Source: Micromonospora sp. WMMD1082 (GTDB lineage: Bacteria; Actinomycetota; Actinomycetes; Mycobacteriales; Micromonosporaceae). Taken from it: a DNA stretch of 64,000 nucleotides. The DNA is taken from NCBI RefSeq assembly GCF_029626175.1, contig NZ_JARUBM010000002.1, forward strand, positions 4,171,001 to 4,235,000. Direction: 5' to 3'. The position numbers and the translations under genes were made by a program. Below are positions 50,709-59,716 of the stretch, in pieces. The notes under the pieces were generated by a model that had not been told where the DNA came from, did no database searches, and worked only from the letters and a program-made list of their open reading frames with translations. The first letter of the stretch is position 1. Every line of letters begins with the position of its first letter.

Positions 50709-52055
50709 TCAGGTCACCGCGTGTCGGGGCCGGCCCGGCTCCACGTGACCGGGATCGTCGGAGGACGCTGCCGCCGGCGGCGCGCCGGAGGCGGCCCGGG
50801 CGGCGGTGACGGCGGCGTTCACGGTCTGCTGATCGGGCCAGCGCAGGGCGACGAGCGACATCAGCACCACCCCGGCTGCGCTCCACAGCCCCACGACGAT
50901 CGGGATCGGGAAGCGGTCGGCGAGCAAGCCGGTCGCCATCACCGCGGCTCCCTGGGTGACCTGGAGGCCGGTGGCCATGACACCGAATGCCCGGGCCCGG
51001 AAGCCGTCCGGGAGGGCCTGGACGAAGAGGCCGTTGGCCACCGGCAGCAGCCCGGCGACCGCGAACCCGCAGGTGGCGGCGAGCAGTGCCACCACCACCG
51101 GCGGCGGATCGAGCAGTGCGGGCACCAGGCTCAGGGGGGCGAGGACGGCCAACGGCCGCAGCAGGAGCAGCCGGCGGGCCGGTGCGACGGCGCGCCCGAT
51201 CACCAACCCGCCGACGATGAACCCGAGCGGCGTGGCCGCCATGATCACGCCCTGCGCGAGGCCCGGGTCCATGCTCGCCCCGGCGCGTTCGTTCGCCCAG
51301 GCGGCGGCCAGCCCTTCGGGCACGATGGAGAAGAGCATGGCGCTGAAGACCAGCACGGCGATCGCCCGCAGCACCGGCGTGTGAAAGACCATCCCGAACC
51401 CGGCGGCGGTCTCCCGGAGCAGGTTGCTGCGGTGCTCGCTGGTCATCGCCGGCGGTCGGTGGCGGACGCCGAGCCGGACGATCCCGGCCGATATCGCGAA
51501 GGTGGCCGCGTTCATCAGCAGCGCGGCGGTGGGGTTGACCGTCGCCACGGCGGCACCGAGCAGATAGCCGACGATCTGGGCGGCCTGCCCCACGCTGGCG
51601 TTGACCGAGATCCCGACGACGAGCCGGTCCCCGGGCAGGATCAGCGGCATCAGGGCGGACCGCGCGGCCTGGCTCGGTGGGTTCGCCAAGGTGACGAAGA
51701 ACAGCAGCGCCAGGATCATCGGCGCCGGCATCCCCGGGATGGCGACGATCAGCATCAGCGCCATCCGGACGAGATCGCAGATGATCATGACCCGCCGGTA
51801 CGGGTGCCGCTCGGCGATCGTGGCCAGCAGCGGCCCGCCGATCAACCAGGGCAGGTAGCTGATCGCGAAGGCGGCCGCCGACAGCGCGACGGACTCGGTC
51901 TCCCGATAGACCAGGAGGGTGACCGCCGCCTTGGCGGCATAGTCACCGACCCAGGTCAGCGTGTTGGCCGAGAGGACGGCGCGGTACTCACTCTGGGCGA
52001 AAATCTCACGGAAAGTGGCCGGCCCTTCCGCAGAAGGTCGCTCGTCGGACACCAT
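50709..52055 (-). CDS. MFS transporter
   Basis: 448 residues from the ATG at 52055, preferred over 52133 because GGAGGCG lies just before it. Twelve hydrophobic segments are visible, with the MFS loop ATIAERHPYRRVMIICDLVRM between spans 2 and 3 and RFPIPIVVGLWSAAGVVLMSL near the end. It resembles multidrug-efflux MFS proteins of actinomycetes. Substrate unknown. The gene ends in two perfect 17-bp tandem copies (50687-50703, 50704-50720), with the stop in the second copy. Confidence 0.88.
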   Translation of the reverse strand: MVSDERPSAEGPATFREIFAQSEYRAVLSANTLTWVGDYAAKAAVTLLVYRETESVALSAAAFAISYLPWLIGGPLLATIAERHPYRRVMIICDLVRMALMLIVAIPGMPAPMILALLFFVTLANPPSQAARSALMPLILPGDRLVVGISVNASVGQAAQIVGYLLGAAVATVNPTAALLMNAATFAISAGIVRLGVRHRPPAMTSEHRSNLLRETAAGFGMVFHTPVLRAIAVLVFSAMLFSIVPEGLAAAWANERAGASMDPGLAQGVIMAATPLGFIVGGLVIGRAVAPARRLLLLRPLAVLAPLSLVPALLDPPPVVVALLAATCGFAVAGLLPVANGLFVQALPDGFRARAFGVMATGLQVTQGAAVMATGLLADRFPIPIVVGLWSAAGVVLMSLVALRWPDQQTVNAAVTAARAASGAPPAAASSDDPGHVEPGRPRHAVT

Positions 52056-52274
52056 CGCCTCCACCGTTCCGGTGGCAGGCCACTCGTGGTGGCCGCCCGG
52101 AACATCGTCAGGTCTGCGGATCAGCGAGAACATGACGCGCTCGGGAGCGCGTGCACCGGATTCTGCCCGATAGTCTGAGAACTGGCTAGGGCGAACGGTT
52201 GGTCGGTCGCATCTCCGACTGAACGAACGGACGATACCCGAGGGGCTTCTCGGCCGCGACCCCCGGCGGACGGC

Positions 52275-53342
52275 TCAGGCGGCCCCGCCCTGACCGGTCT
52301 CGGTCTCGGAACGAGTAGGTGCGCCGGGCTGGGGACGGCCCGCCGCGATCCTCGCCGTGATACCGGAGTTCTCCAGCGCCTCGGCGAGCCGGCGGCGCAG
52401 CTCCCGGCCCACGGTGAACTGCCCCTCGGCGGTGGTCTTGACCACCGTCCGGATCACGGTGCCCTCCACGGTGACCTGCTCGACGCCGAGCACCTCGGGT
52501 GGCTCGACGATCGACGTCGCCAGTTGCGGGTCCACGGCGAGTGACGCGGCGGCGGTACGCAGGACCGCCGTGGCCTCCTCGGTGCCGGCGAAGCCGATCG
52601 GCAGGTCGACCACCACCAACGCCCAGCCCTGGCTCCGGTTGCCCACCCGGACGATCTCGCCGTTGCGGATGTACCAGAGCACACCCCGCCCGTCGCGGAC
52701 GGTGGTGACCCGCAGCCCGACCGCCTCGACGACGCCGGTCGCCTCGCCGAGGTCGACGTTGTCGCCGACCCCGTACTGGTCCTCGATCAGCATGAACAGT
52801 CCCGCGATCAGGTCCTTCACCAGGCTCTGCGCGCCGAAGCCGAGGGCCACGCCGGCGATTCCCGCACTGGCCAGCAGCGGTGCCAGATCGAAGCTGAGTT
52901 CCTTGAGCACCATCAGCACGGCGATGCCGAGGATGAAGGCCGTGCTCATGCTGCGCAGCACCGAACCGATCGCCTCGGCACGCTGCCGGCGGCGCTCCGG
53001 GACGAACTCGTCGGGAGCGGTGGCGGCACTCGGGATGCGTTCGCGCAGCGGGCGGAGCATGGGCGGCACGCCGGCGTCCGTGGTGGTCCGCACCAGCCGG
53101 CGGATCGTGCGCTGCACCAGCCACCGGACGGCCATCGCCAGCAGCAGGATCATGACGATCCGCAGCGGCTTGACCAGGATCCAGAAGCTGCCCTCGGCGA
53201 ACCACACCGAGTCGGTGTGGTTCCAGACGAAGTCGCACAGGAACTCGTCCAGGCACTCCGGGCTGGGTGTGTCGACCACCTCGGGGCTGGGCGACGGCGC
53301 GGGGGTGGGGCTGCTGACGGTCACCCTGATTTCGTACCGCAC
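52275..53342 (-). CDS. MscS-family mechanosensitive ion channel
   Basis: 355 residues. Two or three N-terminal spans are followed by the pore-lining segment LLASAGIAGVALGFGAQSLVKDLIAGLFMLIEDQYGVGD, the hallmark of MscS. A beta domain (VEAVGLRVTTVRDGRGVLWYIRNGEI) and alpha-beta cytoplasmic domain come after. The first 30 residues are Pro/Ser-rich and may be extracytoplasmic. Such channels release osmolytes on hypo-osmotic shock. Divergent from the HNH nuclease gene. Confidence 0.93.
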   Translation of the reverse strand: MRYEIRVTVSSPTPAPSPSPEVVDTPSPECLDEFLCDFVWNHTDSVWFAEGSFWILVKPLRIVMILLLAMAVRWLVQRTIRRLVRTTTDAGVPPMLRPLRERIPSAATAPDEFVPERRRQRAEAIGSVLRSMSTAFILGIAVLMVLKELSFDLAPLLASAGIAGVALGFGAQSLVKDLIAGLFMLIEDQYGVGDNVDLGEATGVVEAVGLRVTTVRDGRGVLWYIRNGEIVRVGNRSQGWALVVVDLPIGFAGTEEATAVLRTAAASLAVDPQLATSIVEPPEVLGVEQVTVEGTVIRTVVKTTAEGQFTVGRELRRRLAEALENSGITARIAAGRPQPGAPTRSETETGQGGAA

Positions 53343-53581
53343 CCGCCCGGCGGGCGCGTCGCCGACCCTCCGGTGGGTGACGCCGGACCTCCCGACCGGG
53401 CGCTGCCGGGCGGAAAGCCGGTGCGGGTAGCCCGGATTAGTACGTGCATTCGCGGGTCCGATCAGGGACTATTGGCGCAGCGGACGTCGGTGATCCGGCC
53501 GGCGTCGACGTGGTGCCCGGCTGCGCCCGGTGCCGGTCGGCGGCGGCGAGTGGGAAGCCGCTTGACCGGGAGGGTGACGCG

Positions 53582-54115
53582 ATGCCTGACATACGACCCA
53601 CGGTGGGCTCCGGCGCGCTGGTTCTCAACGCCACCTACGAGCCGCTGTGTGTCGTGTCGGTACGTCGGGCCGCGATCCTCGTGCTCTCCGCCAAGGCGAT
53701 CTGCGTCGCCGACGGCGAGGGCATCCTGCACAGCGCCCGCAACGCGCTGCCGGTGCCCTCGGTCGTCCGGCTCACCCGATTTGTCCGGGTGCCGTACCGC
53801 ACCCACGTGGGCCTGTCCCGCCGGGCGATCTTCGCTCGGGACGGCCGGCGCTGCGCCTACTGCCGTGGCCCGGCGGAGACCATCGACCACGTCTTCCCGC
53901 GCAGCCGGGGTGGGCGGCACGCCTGGGAGAACGTGGTGGCCGCCTGCGCCAGGTGCAACCACACCAAGGGCGACAAGACCCCGGCCGAGCTGGGCTGGCG
54001 ACTGCACTCGCCGCCCACCGCCCCGAAGGGGATCGCCTGGCGGGTGCTCGGCCACCGCGCACCCGACCCGCGCTGGGCCGACTGGCTGGACCTCCGCGAA
54101 CCCGAAGCCGCGTAA
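53582..54115 (+). CDS. HNH endonuclease
   Basis: 177 residues. The N-terminal NATYEPLCVVSVRRAAILVLS region and the C-terminal HNH module RRCAYCRGPAETIDHVFPRSRGG..NVVAACARCNHTKGDKTP (zinc Cys pairs plus DH and N) match the common actinobacterial HNH protein. The Asp-His and the later N-H supply the metal site for DNA cleavage. Widespread on actinomycete chromosomes; the physiological target is unknown. The ATG at 53582 has GGAGGG upstream. Confidence 0.92.
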   Translation: MPDIRPTVGSGALVLNATYEPLCVVSVRRAAILVLSAKAICVADGEGILHSARNALPVPSVVRLTRFVRVPYRTHVGLSRRAIFARDGRRCAYCRGPAETIDHVFPRSRGGRHAWENVVAACARCNHTKGDKTPAELGWRLHSPPTAPKGIAWRVLGHRAPDPRWADWLDLREPEAA

Positions 54116-54143
54116 CCCCACCCCCACCGCGACCACGACAGAC

Positions 54144-54974
54144 CTAGCGAGAGTCGACCAGCGAGGCGAACACCACCACGTTGTCCGCGTAGCCGGTCTG
54201 CCCACCCACCCAGCGCCCGCCGCAGGTGATCAGCCGTAGCTGGGGACGGCTGAAGTCACCGAAGACGTCGTCCGCCGGGAGCTGCTCCTTGTCGTACCTG
54301 CCGACCCGGTCGACCTCGAAGACCGCCACCGAGCCGTCCGACCGGGCGACCTCGACCCGGTCACCGGCCCGCAGGTCCGGCAACTCATGGAAGACCGCCG
54401 GGCCGGTGGTGGTGTCGACGTGCCCCACGATGACGGCCGGGCCGTACTGGCCGGGGGTCGGGCCCTGGTCGTACCAGCCGGCCTCCTGCGCCCGCTCGGC
54501 GGGTGGCGCGGCGATGCTGCCGTCCGGTGCGATGCCCACGTTGTGCACCGGCGCCGCCAGGTCGATCTTGTTGATCTCGATTCCGACCGGCTCGCTCGCC
54601 GCCAGCACCGGGAACTCCTTCGGTGGCTGCGCCAGCCCGGCGATGAAGCGGTCCGGCAGCAGGTTCAGCCCGGTCAGCCGCTCGACGCCGAGCATCGTGA
54701 TGATCAGCAGCATGAGCGAGCCGATCACCAGCACCGGCAGCCCCGGGCCGGAGTGGGCGCGCCGTCGGGCCCCCACCGACCAGGCGCGGCGCGGTCTCGG
54801 TGGCAGTGGCGGGGTCGACGGGTCGGGCGTGGCGACGCTGGCCGATCCCATCTGCGCGGTCACCCGGCCCAGCCGGCCCGCGGCCAGGGCCACCACCCGC
54901 CGCCAGGCGCGGCGGGCGGTGGTCCGGGGGGCGCCCGGACCCGGTTCCGGCGCGGGTACGCGGCAGCCGGTCAT
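54144..54974 (-). CDS. Class F-like sortase
   Basis: 276 residues. A long basic N-terminus, one membrane anchor at about 80-98 (VLVIGSLMLLIITMLGV), then the sortase domain: IEINKIDLAAPVHNVGIAPDG, catalytic His in VIVGHVDTTTG, Cys in LRLITCGGRW and a downstream Arg candidate. Sortases join cell-wall sorting signals to peptidoglycan. It follows the membrane-anchored surface protein gene at 54987-55517 by 12 nt in the same direction, a probable enzyme-substrate pair. Confidence 0.9.
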   Translation of the reverse strand: MTGCRVPAPEPGPGAPRTTARRAWRRVVALAAGRLGRVTAQMGSASVATPDPSTPPLPPRPRRAWSVGARRRAHSGPGLPVLVIGSLMLLIITMLGVERLTGLNLLPDRFIAGLAQPPKEFPVLAASEPVGIEINKIDLAAPVHNVGIAPDGSIAAPPAERAQEAGWYDQGPTPGQYGPAVIVGHVDTTTGPAVFHELPDLRAGDRVEVARSDGSVAVFEVDRVGRYDKEQLPADDVFGDFSRPQLRLITCGGRWVGGQTGYADNVVVFASLVDSR

Positions 54975-54986
54975 GGCGACAGTCGG

Positions 54987-55517
54987 TCAGGAGCCGGCCC
55001 GGCGTCGGCTGCTGATCAGCCCGAAGACCACCACCGCGGCCACCGTGGCGGCGCCGCCGAGCAGCAGCATCGAGCCCGTGCTGCGGCCGGCGGTGCCACC
55101 GCCACCGGTCGCCGGGCCCTTCGTGGGCTGGTCCATGTTCAGCACGGTCAGGGTGGTGGTGGCTGTCCGGTCGTTGTCACAGCGCAGGTGCACCGGATAG
55201 TCGCCGGCCGCCTTGTTGCCCGGCACGGTGACCGACCCGGTGAGCAGGCCGTTGTCCGGCCGGAGGAAGACCCGGTTGAACGCGTCCGAGGTCACCTCGG
55301 CCTGCCGGTCGTTGGCGTTGTCGCAGCTGGCCCGGATGTTCACCCGGGAGCCGGCCTGGACGCTGTTCGGCGTCACCTCGACGAAGGTGTCCTGACCCGC
55401 CCTGGCGGGTGCCGCGCCGACCAGGACGAACGCCCCGATCAGTGCGAACGCCCCGAGCAGTCGGACGATGGTCGACGGGGCGTGGCGGATGCCCCCGTAC
55501 GGTCGCAGACCCCGCAT
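54987..55517 (-). CDS. Secreted surface protein with C-terminal membrane span (sortase-linked)
   Basis: 176 residues from the ATG at 55517, set by GGGAGGGAGG immediately upstream; a start at 55535 is less likely. Signal peptide to about residue 40 (cleavage near ARAGQD), an Ig-like domain (FVEVTPNSVQAGSRVNIRASCDN, TGSVTVPGNKAAGDYPVHLRCDN with two Cys), then a Thr/Gly linker GPATGGGG, a C-terminal span (MLLLGGAATVAAVVVFGLI) and RRRAGS. The layout is that of a sortase substrate, but no LPXTG is present. Anchoring may use a variant signal or simple membrane retention. Confidence 0.8.
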   Translation of the reverse strand: MRGLRPYGGIRHAPSTIVRLLGAFALIGAFVLVGAAPARAGQDTFVEVTPNSVQAGSRVNIRASCDNANDRQAEVTSDAFNRVFLRPDNGLLTGSVTVPGNKAAGDYPVHLRCDNDRTATTTLTVLNMDQPTKGPATGGGGTAGRSTGSMLLLGGAATVAAVVVFGLISSRRRAGS

Positions 55518-55589
55518 GATCCTCCCTCCCGGCACCGGTGCACCGGTCCTGCTGGGGCGACCTGCGGGGCTTTCCCCCTGCTCGCGGTG

Positions 55590-56030
55590 CTAACCGGGGA
55601 GCGGGGTGATCGGTTGCCGGGTGAGCGGGGTGGAGAGGACCATCGTGCTGGACGGCTGGCCGTACGGTGCGAGCCGGTCGATGACCGCCTCGAACGTCCC
55701 GATCGAGCCGACCGCGACCTTCAGCACGCTGCACGCGTCACCGGTGATCCGGTGGATCTCCAGGATCTCCGGCCATCCCGCGACCTCCGGGTCGTGCAGG
55801 ATGCACCGGGCGCCATAGCAGGACATCCGGATCAGCGCGACCACCGTGCGGCCGGCCCGGGTGAGGTCGACATCGGCGTGGTATCCGGTGATCACACCGG
55901 TCTCCTCCAGCCGGCGCACCCGCTCGGCCACCGCCGGCGGGGAGAGATGCACCCGCCGGGACAGTTCGCTGAACGACAACCGTGCGTCGGCCTGCAACTC
56001 GCGCAGCAGCGCCCAGTCCATCTCGTCCAC
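55590..56030 (-). CDS. Lrp/AsnC-family transcriptional regulator
   Basis: 146 residues. N-terminal helix-turn-helix (DWALLRELQADARLSFSELSRRVHLSPPAVAERVRRLEETGVI) and a RAM ligand-binding domain (VVALIRMSC, ILEIHRITGDACSVLKVAVGS). Divergent from the tryptophan-kynurenine operon, so probably its regulator, sensing tryptophan or kynurenine. Related regulators in other bacteria (KynR) activate kynurenine genes. The 150-nt gap between them carries a repeated decamer. Confidence 0.9.
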   Translation of the reverse strand: MDEMDWALLRELQADARLSFSELSRRVHLSPPAVAERVRRLEETGVITGYHADVDLTRAGRTVVALIRMSCYGARCILHDPEVAGWPEILEIHRITGDACSVLKVAVGSIGTFEAVIDRLAPYGQPSSTMVLSTPLTRQPITPLPG

Positions 56031-56040
56031 GCTGACGACC

Positions 56041-56126
56041 TTACGTCCGGAAGGTCGATCCCGGCCAGCGGTTTGTGTTCCTTAGGCCATCCCGCCAAAG
56101 CGCCGTTGAAGAGGCATTCCGTCCGG
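56041..56126. promoter_or_regulatory. Repeated decamer TTmCGTCCGG in the Lrp-kynA divergent region
   Basis: TTACGTCCGG (56041-56050) and TTCCGTCCGG (56117-56126) are 76 bp apart. The first is the centre of an inverted repeat GACCTT/AAGGTC (56037-56056) and the second is followed by GGAA. They are candidate sites for the divergently encoded Lrp protein. kynA has AAGGAGGGAG just before its ATG at 56182. Confidence 0.45.
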
Positions 56127-56181
56127 GGAACCCGGCAGGGGATCATGACTGGAAGGCAGGCATGAAGGAGGGAGCGGACGC

Positions 56182-57081
56182 ATGGAGCAGACCGAGCTGA
56201 GCCCGGGGACCAGGACGGCGGTGCGTCCGGTCACGCCACGGCAGCGGGCGGCCCGCGCCGCGCGCAACGGCGGTGAGCCGACCCTGGAGTTCACCGAGCG
56301 GGTGCCGTACGACGCGTACGTGCAGGCCAGCACGCTGCACCGGCTCCAGCAGCCGCTGAGCAGCGACCCGGGCGAGATGTCCTTCCTGATGGTCAGCCAG
56401 ATCATGGAGCTGTACTTCGGGCTAACCTGCCACGAGCTGCGGGATGCGTCCCGGCTGCTGCGCGCCGACCGGGTGTGGGAGGCGTTGGCCCCGCTGCGCC
56501 GGGCCGCGCTGCACCTGGAGGGGCTCAACGCCGCCTGGCGCGGCCTGCGCTGGATGACCCCGGCCGACTTCAACCGGTTCCGCAACCTGCTCGGCGAGGG
56601 CTCGGGCTTCCAGTCGGCCATGTACCGCCACCTGGAGTTCCTGCTCGGGCTGCGCGACCCGGCCCTGATCCGGCCGTTCCGCCGGCAGACCGAGGTGCAC
56701 GCCGAGCTGACCGCCGCCCTGGCCACGCCGAGCGTCTGGGACGAGGTGCTCGCGCTGCTCGCCCGCCACGGTCACGACCTGCCCGCCGAGCTGCTGGAGC
56801 GGGACGTGGCCGTCGAGCACGAGGCGCACCCCGTCATCGAGGCGGCCTGGGTGCGCATCTACGCCGACACCGGCCCGGACAACCACCTGCGGCTGCTCGG
56901 CGAGGCGCTGACCGAGGTGGCCGAGCAGTTCGGTGACTGGCGGCACCACCACATCAAGGCGGTCCAGCGCACCATGGGCGCCAAGGTCGGCAGCGGTGGC
57001 TCGGCCGGGCTGGCGTGGCTGCAACGCAGCATGGCCCGGGTGGTCTTCCCGGAGCTGTGGTCGGCCCGTACCGCGATGTGA
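56182..57081 (+). CDS. kynA: Tryptophan 2,3-dioxygenase
   Basis: 299 residues. Haem-dependent enzyme opening the pyrrole ring of tryptophan to give N-formylkynurenine. Segments seen: LEFTERVPYDAYVQASTLHRLQQPLS, MSFLMVSQIMELYFGLTCHEL, LGEGSGFQSAMYRHLEFLLG (GSGFQS substrate loop) and the haem-ligand His region with EQFGDWRHHHIKAVQRTMG and GGSAGLAWLQ. A strong AAGGAGGGAG precedes the ATG. First gene of a seven-gene operon. Confidence 0.96.
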   Translation: MEQTELSPGTRTAVRPVTPRQRAARAARNGGEPTLEFTERVPYDAYVQASTLHRLQQPLSSDPGEMSFLMVSQIMELYFGLTCHELRDASRLLRADRVWEALAPLRRAALHLEGLNAAWRGLRWMTPADFNRFRNLLGEGSGFQSAMYRHLEFLLGLRDPALIRPFRRQTEVHAELTAALATPSVWDEVLALLARHGHDLPAELLERDVAVEHEAHPVIEAAWVRIYADTGPDNHLRLLGEALTEVAEQFGDWRHHHIKAVQRTMGAKVGSGGSAGLAWLQRSMARVVFPELWSARTAM

Positions 57082-57092
57082 GGCGAGAGGCG

Positions 57093-58385
57093 ATGACGAC
57101 GGACGAGATCGGCGCCGGTGAGGCCGAGGCGCTGCGCCTGGACGCCGCCGACCCGGGGCACCGGCACCTGTTCCACGTGCCACCGGCCGACGGTGGCCGC
57201 TACCCCGAGGCCGCGTACCTGGCCGGCAACTCGCTCGGCCTGCAACCGAGGGCCACCCGTACCGAACTCCTGGCCGATCTGGACGCCTGGCGCCGGCTCG
57301 GCGTCGAGGGGCACCTGGAGGCGGAACGGCCCTGGCTGCCGTACCACGAGTCGCTGACGGCGCCGGCGGCCCGACTGGTCGGCGCCCTGCCCACGGAGAC
57401 CGTGGTGATGAACTCGCTGACGGTCAACCTGCACCTGCTCATGGTCAGCTTCTACCGGCCCGTCGGCACGCGGACCCGGATCGTCATCGAGGACACCGCC
57501 TTCCCGTCGGACAGCTACGCGGTGCGCAGCCAGGCGCACTTCCACGGCCTCGACCCGGACGCCACGGTGGTCCGGCTCGCGCCGCGCCCCGGCGAGGACA
57601 TCCTGCGGACCGAGGACGTCACCGCGTTCCTCGCCGCCGAGGGGCACACCGTCGCGTTGGTCCTGCTCGGCGGCGTCAACTACCTCACCGGTGAGCTGAT
57701 GGACATCCCGGCGATCACCGCCGCCGGGCGGGCCGCCGGCGCGGTGGTGGGCTGGGACCTGGCCCACGCGGCGGGCAACGTGCCGCTGTCGCTGCACGAC
57801 TGGGACGTCGACTTCGCCGCCTGGTGCTCGTACAAGTACCTCAACTCGGGGCCGGGGGCGCTGGCCGGCGTCTTCGTGCACGAACGGCACCACGACGACG
57901 CGGCGCTGCCCCGCTTCGAGGGCTGGTGGAGCACGGCGGCCGCCACCCGGTTCGAGATGGCGGCGGTCAGCCGGCCACCGGCCACCGTCGAGGCGTGGCA
58001 GGTCTCCAACCCGCCGATCTTCGCGATGGGGCCGGTGCGTACCTCGCTGGAACTGTTCGACTCGGTGGGCATGGCGGCGCTGCGCCAGCGCAGCCTGCGG
58101 CTCACCGGCTACCTGGACCGGTTGCTGGACGAGGTGGCCGCCGGTCGGCCGCTGTCGGTGATCACCCCGCGCGAGCCGCGCCGTCGCGGCTGCCAACTCT
58201 CGGTACGCATCGGCGCGGGCAGCGCCGCCGAGCTGACCAAGCGGCTGCGGCACGAGCACGGGGTGATCGCCGACGCCCGGGAGCCGGACGTGGTCCGGTT
58301 CGCCCCGGTGCCGCTGTACTCGACGTACCACGACTGCTGGCGGGTCGCCGACGCGCTGACCGCGACCGTGGAGACGACGGGATGA
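57093..58385 (+). CDS. kynU: Kynureninase
   Basis: 430 residues from the ATG at 57093. PLP enzyme cleaving kynurenine or 3-hydroxykynurenine to (3-hydroxy)anthranilate and alanine. Seen: YLAGNSLGLQPRATRTEL, VVMNSLTVNLHLLMVSFYRP, LGGVNYLTGELMDI, GWDLAHAAGNVPLSLHDWDVDFAAWCSYKYLNSGPGAL with the PLP Lys in SYKY, and FEGWWST. Spacing to kynA is 11 nt; it overlaps the monooxygenase gene by 4 nt. No formamidase gene is visible in the window. Confidence 0.96.
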   Translation: MTTDEIGAGEAEALRLDAADPGHRHLFHVPPADGGRYPEAAYLAGNSLGLQPRATRTELLADLDAWRRLGVEGHLEAERPWLPYHESLTAPAARLVGALPTETVVMNSLTVNLHLLMVSFYRPVGTRTRIVIEDTAFPSDSYAVRSQAHFHGLDPDATVVRLAPRPGEDILRTEDVTAFLAAEGHTVALVLLGGVNYLTGELMDIPAITAAGRAAGAVVGWDLAHAAGNVPLSLHDWDVDFAAWCSYKYLNSGPGALAGVFVHERHHDDAALPRFEGWWSTAAATRFEMAAVSRPPATVEAWQVSNPPIFAMGPVRTSLELFDSVGMAALRQRSLRLTGYLDRLLDEVAAGRPLSVITPREPRRRGCQLSVRIGAGSAAELTKRLRHEHGVIADAREPDVVRFAPVPLYSTYHDCWRVADALTATVETTG

Positions 58386-59716
58386 GCCGGGAACGCGACG
58401 AGGTCGCGGTGGTGGGCGCCGGGTTGGCCGGCTGCCTGCTCGCCTGCTTCCTGGCCCGGCGGGGTCATCCGGTGGCGCTCTACGAGCGGCGGCCGGACCC
58501 GCGCACCGGCACACCCGAGCGGGGCCGCTCGATCAACCTGGCCCTCTCCGAGCGTGGCCTGGACGCGCTGCGCCGCATCGGGCTCGACGAGCAGCTGATG
58601 GCGGACGCGCTGCCGATGCGCGGGCGGATGGTGCACCCGGTGGTGGGCGAGCCGGGCTTCCAGCCGTACAGCGTCGACGGTGACCGGGCGATCAACTCGA
58701 TCAGCCGGGGCGCGTTGAACAACGCGCTGCTGGCGGCCGCCGCCAAGCTGCCCGGGGTGCGGATCGCCTTCGACCACCGGCTGGTCGGGCTCGACCCGGC
58801 CACCGGTGAGATGACCTTCCAGACCCCGCAGGGCACGGTCACCGCGAACGCCACGGTCGTGCTCGGCACCGACGGCGCCGGTTCGGCGGTACGCGGGCAG
58901 CTGCTCGGACACGGCCTGCTCACCGAGAGCGTCGACTTCCTGGACTACGGCTACAAGGAACTCACCATCCCACCGCTGGACGGTGAGTTCGCGCTCGATC
59001 CGGGCGCGCTGCACATCTGGCCGCGCGGCACCTCGATGATGATCGCGCTGCCCAACCCGGACCGCTCGTTCACCTGCACGCTGTTCTGGCCCACCCACGG
59101 CACCGCCAGCTTCGCCTCGCTGGGCAGCCCGGCGGCGATCGAGCGGCACTTCGCGCAGCACTACCCGGACCTGCTGCCGATCGCCCCGGACCTGATCGAC
59201 GACTACCAGCACAACCCGGTCGGCGTGCTCGGCACCGTGCGCTGCGACCCGTGGCAGGTCGACGGGCGGGTCGGGCTGCTCGGCGACGCGGCGCACGCCA
59301 TCGTGCCGTTCTACGGTCAGGGCGCGAACTGCGCCTTCGAGGACGTGGTGGAGCTGGACCGCTGCCTCGACGAGTGCGCCGGGGACTGGTCGGCGGCGCT
59401 GCCGCTGTTCCAGCACCGCCGGCAGGACAACGCCGAGGCGATCGCCCGGATGGCGCTGGCCAACTTCGTGGAGATGCGGGACATGGTCGCCTCGCCGGTC
59501 TTCCGCACCCGCAAGCGGATCGAGCACGCCCTGGAACGGGCGCTGCCCGGCCGCTACGTGTCCCAGTACGAGCTGGTCTCCTTCTCCACCGTCCCGTACG
59601 CGCAGGTGCGGCGCCGGGTCCGCCGGCAGTACCAGGTGCTCGGCGCGGTGGCCGCCGGTGTGACGGTGGCGGTGGCCGGCGCGGCGGTGGCGCTCGGGCG
59701 GCGGGGACGCCGATGA
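58382..59716 (+). CDS. Kynurenine 3-monooxygenase
   Basis: 444 residues. FAD hydroxylase of the p-hydroxybenzoate hydroxylase type: VAVVGAGLAGCLLACFLARRGH, GRSINLALSERGLDALRRIG, VVLGTDGAGSAVR, LLGDAAHAIVPFYGQGANCAFED and a C-terminal hydrophobic helix (GAVAAGVTVAVAGAAVALG) that may anchor it to the membrane, as in the eukaryotic enzyme. Makes 3-hydroxykynurenine. It lies after kynureninase rather than before it, and overlaps both neighbours by 4 nt. Confidence 0.94.
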   Translation: MSRERDEVAVVGAGLAGCLLACFLARRGHPVALYERRPDPRTGTPERGRSINLALSERGLDALRRIGLDEQLMADALPMRGRMVHPVVGEPGFQPYSVDGDRAINSISRGALNNALLAAAAKLPGVRIAFDHRLVGLDPATGEMTFQTPQGTVTANATVVLGTDGAGSAVRGQLLGHGLLTESVDFLDYGYKELTIPPLDGEFALDPGALHIWPRGTSMMIALPNPDRSFTCTLFWPTHGTASFASLGSPAAIERHFAQHYPDLLPIAPDLIDDYQHNPVGVLGTVRCDPWQVDGRVGLLGDAAHAIVPFYGQGANCAFEDVVELDRCLDECAGDWSAALPLFQHRRQDNAEAIARMALANFVEMRDMVASPVFRTRKRIEHALERALPGRYVSQYELVSFSTVPYAQVRRRVRRQYQVLGAVAAGVTVAVAGAAVALGRRGRR

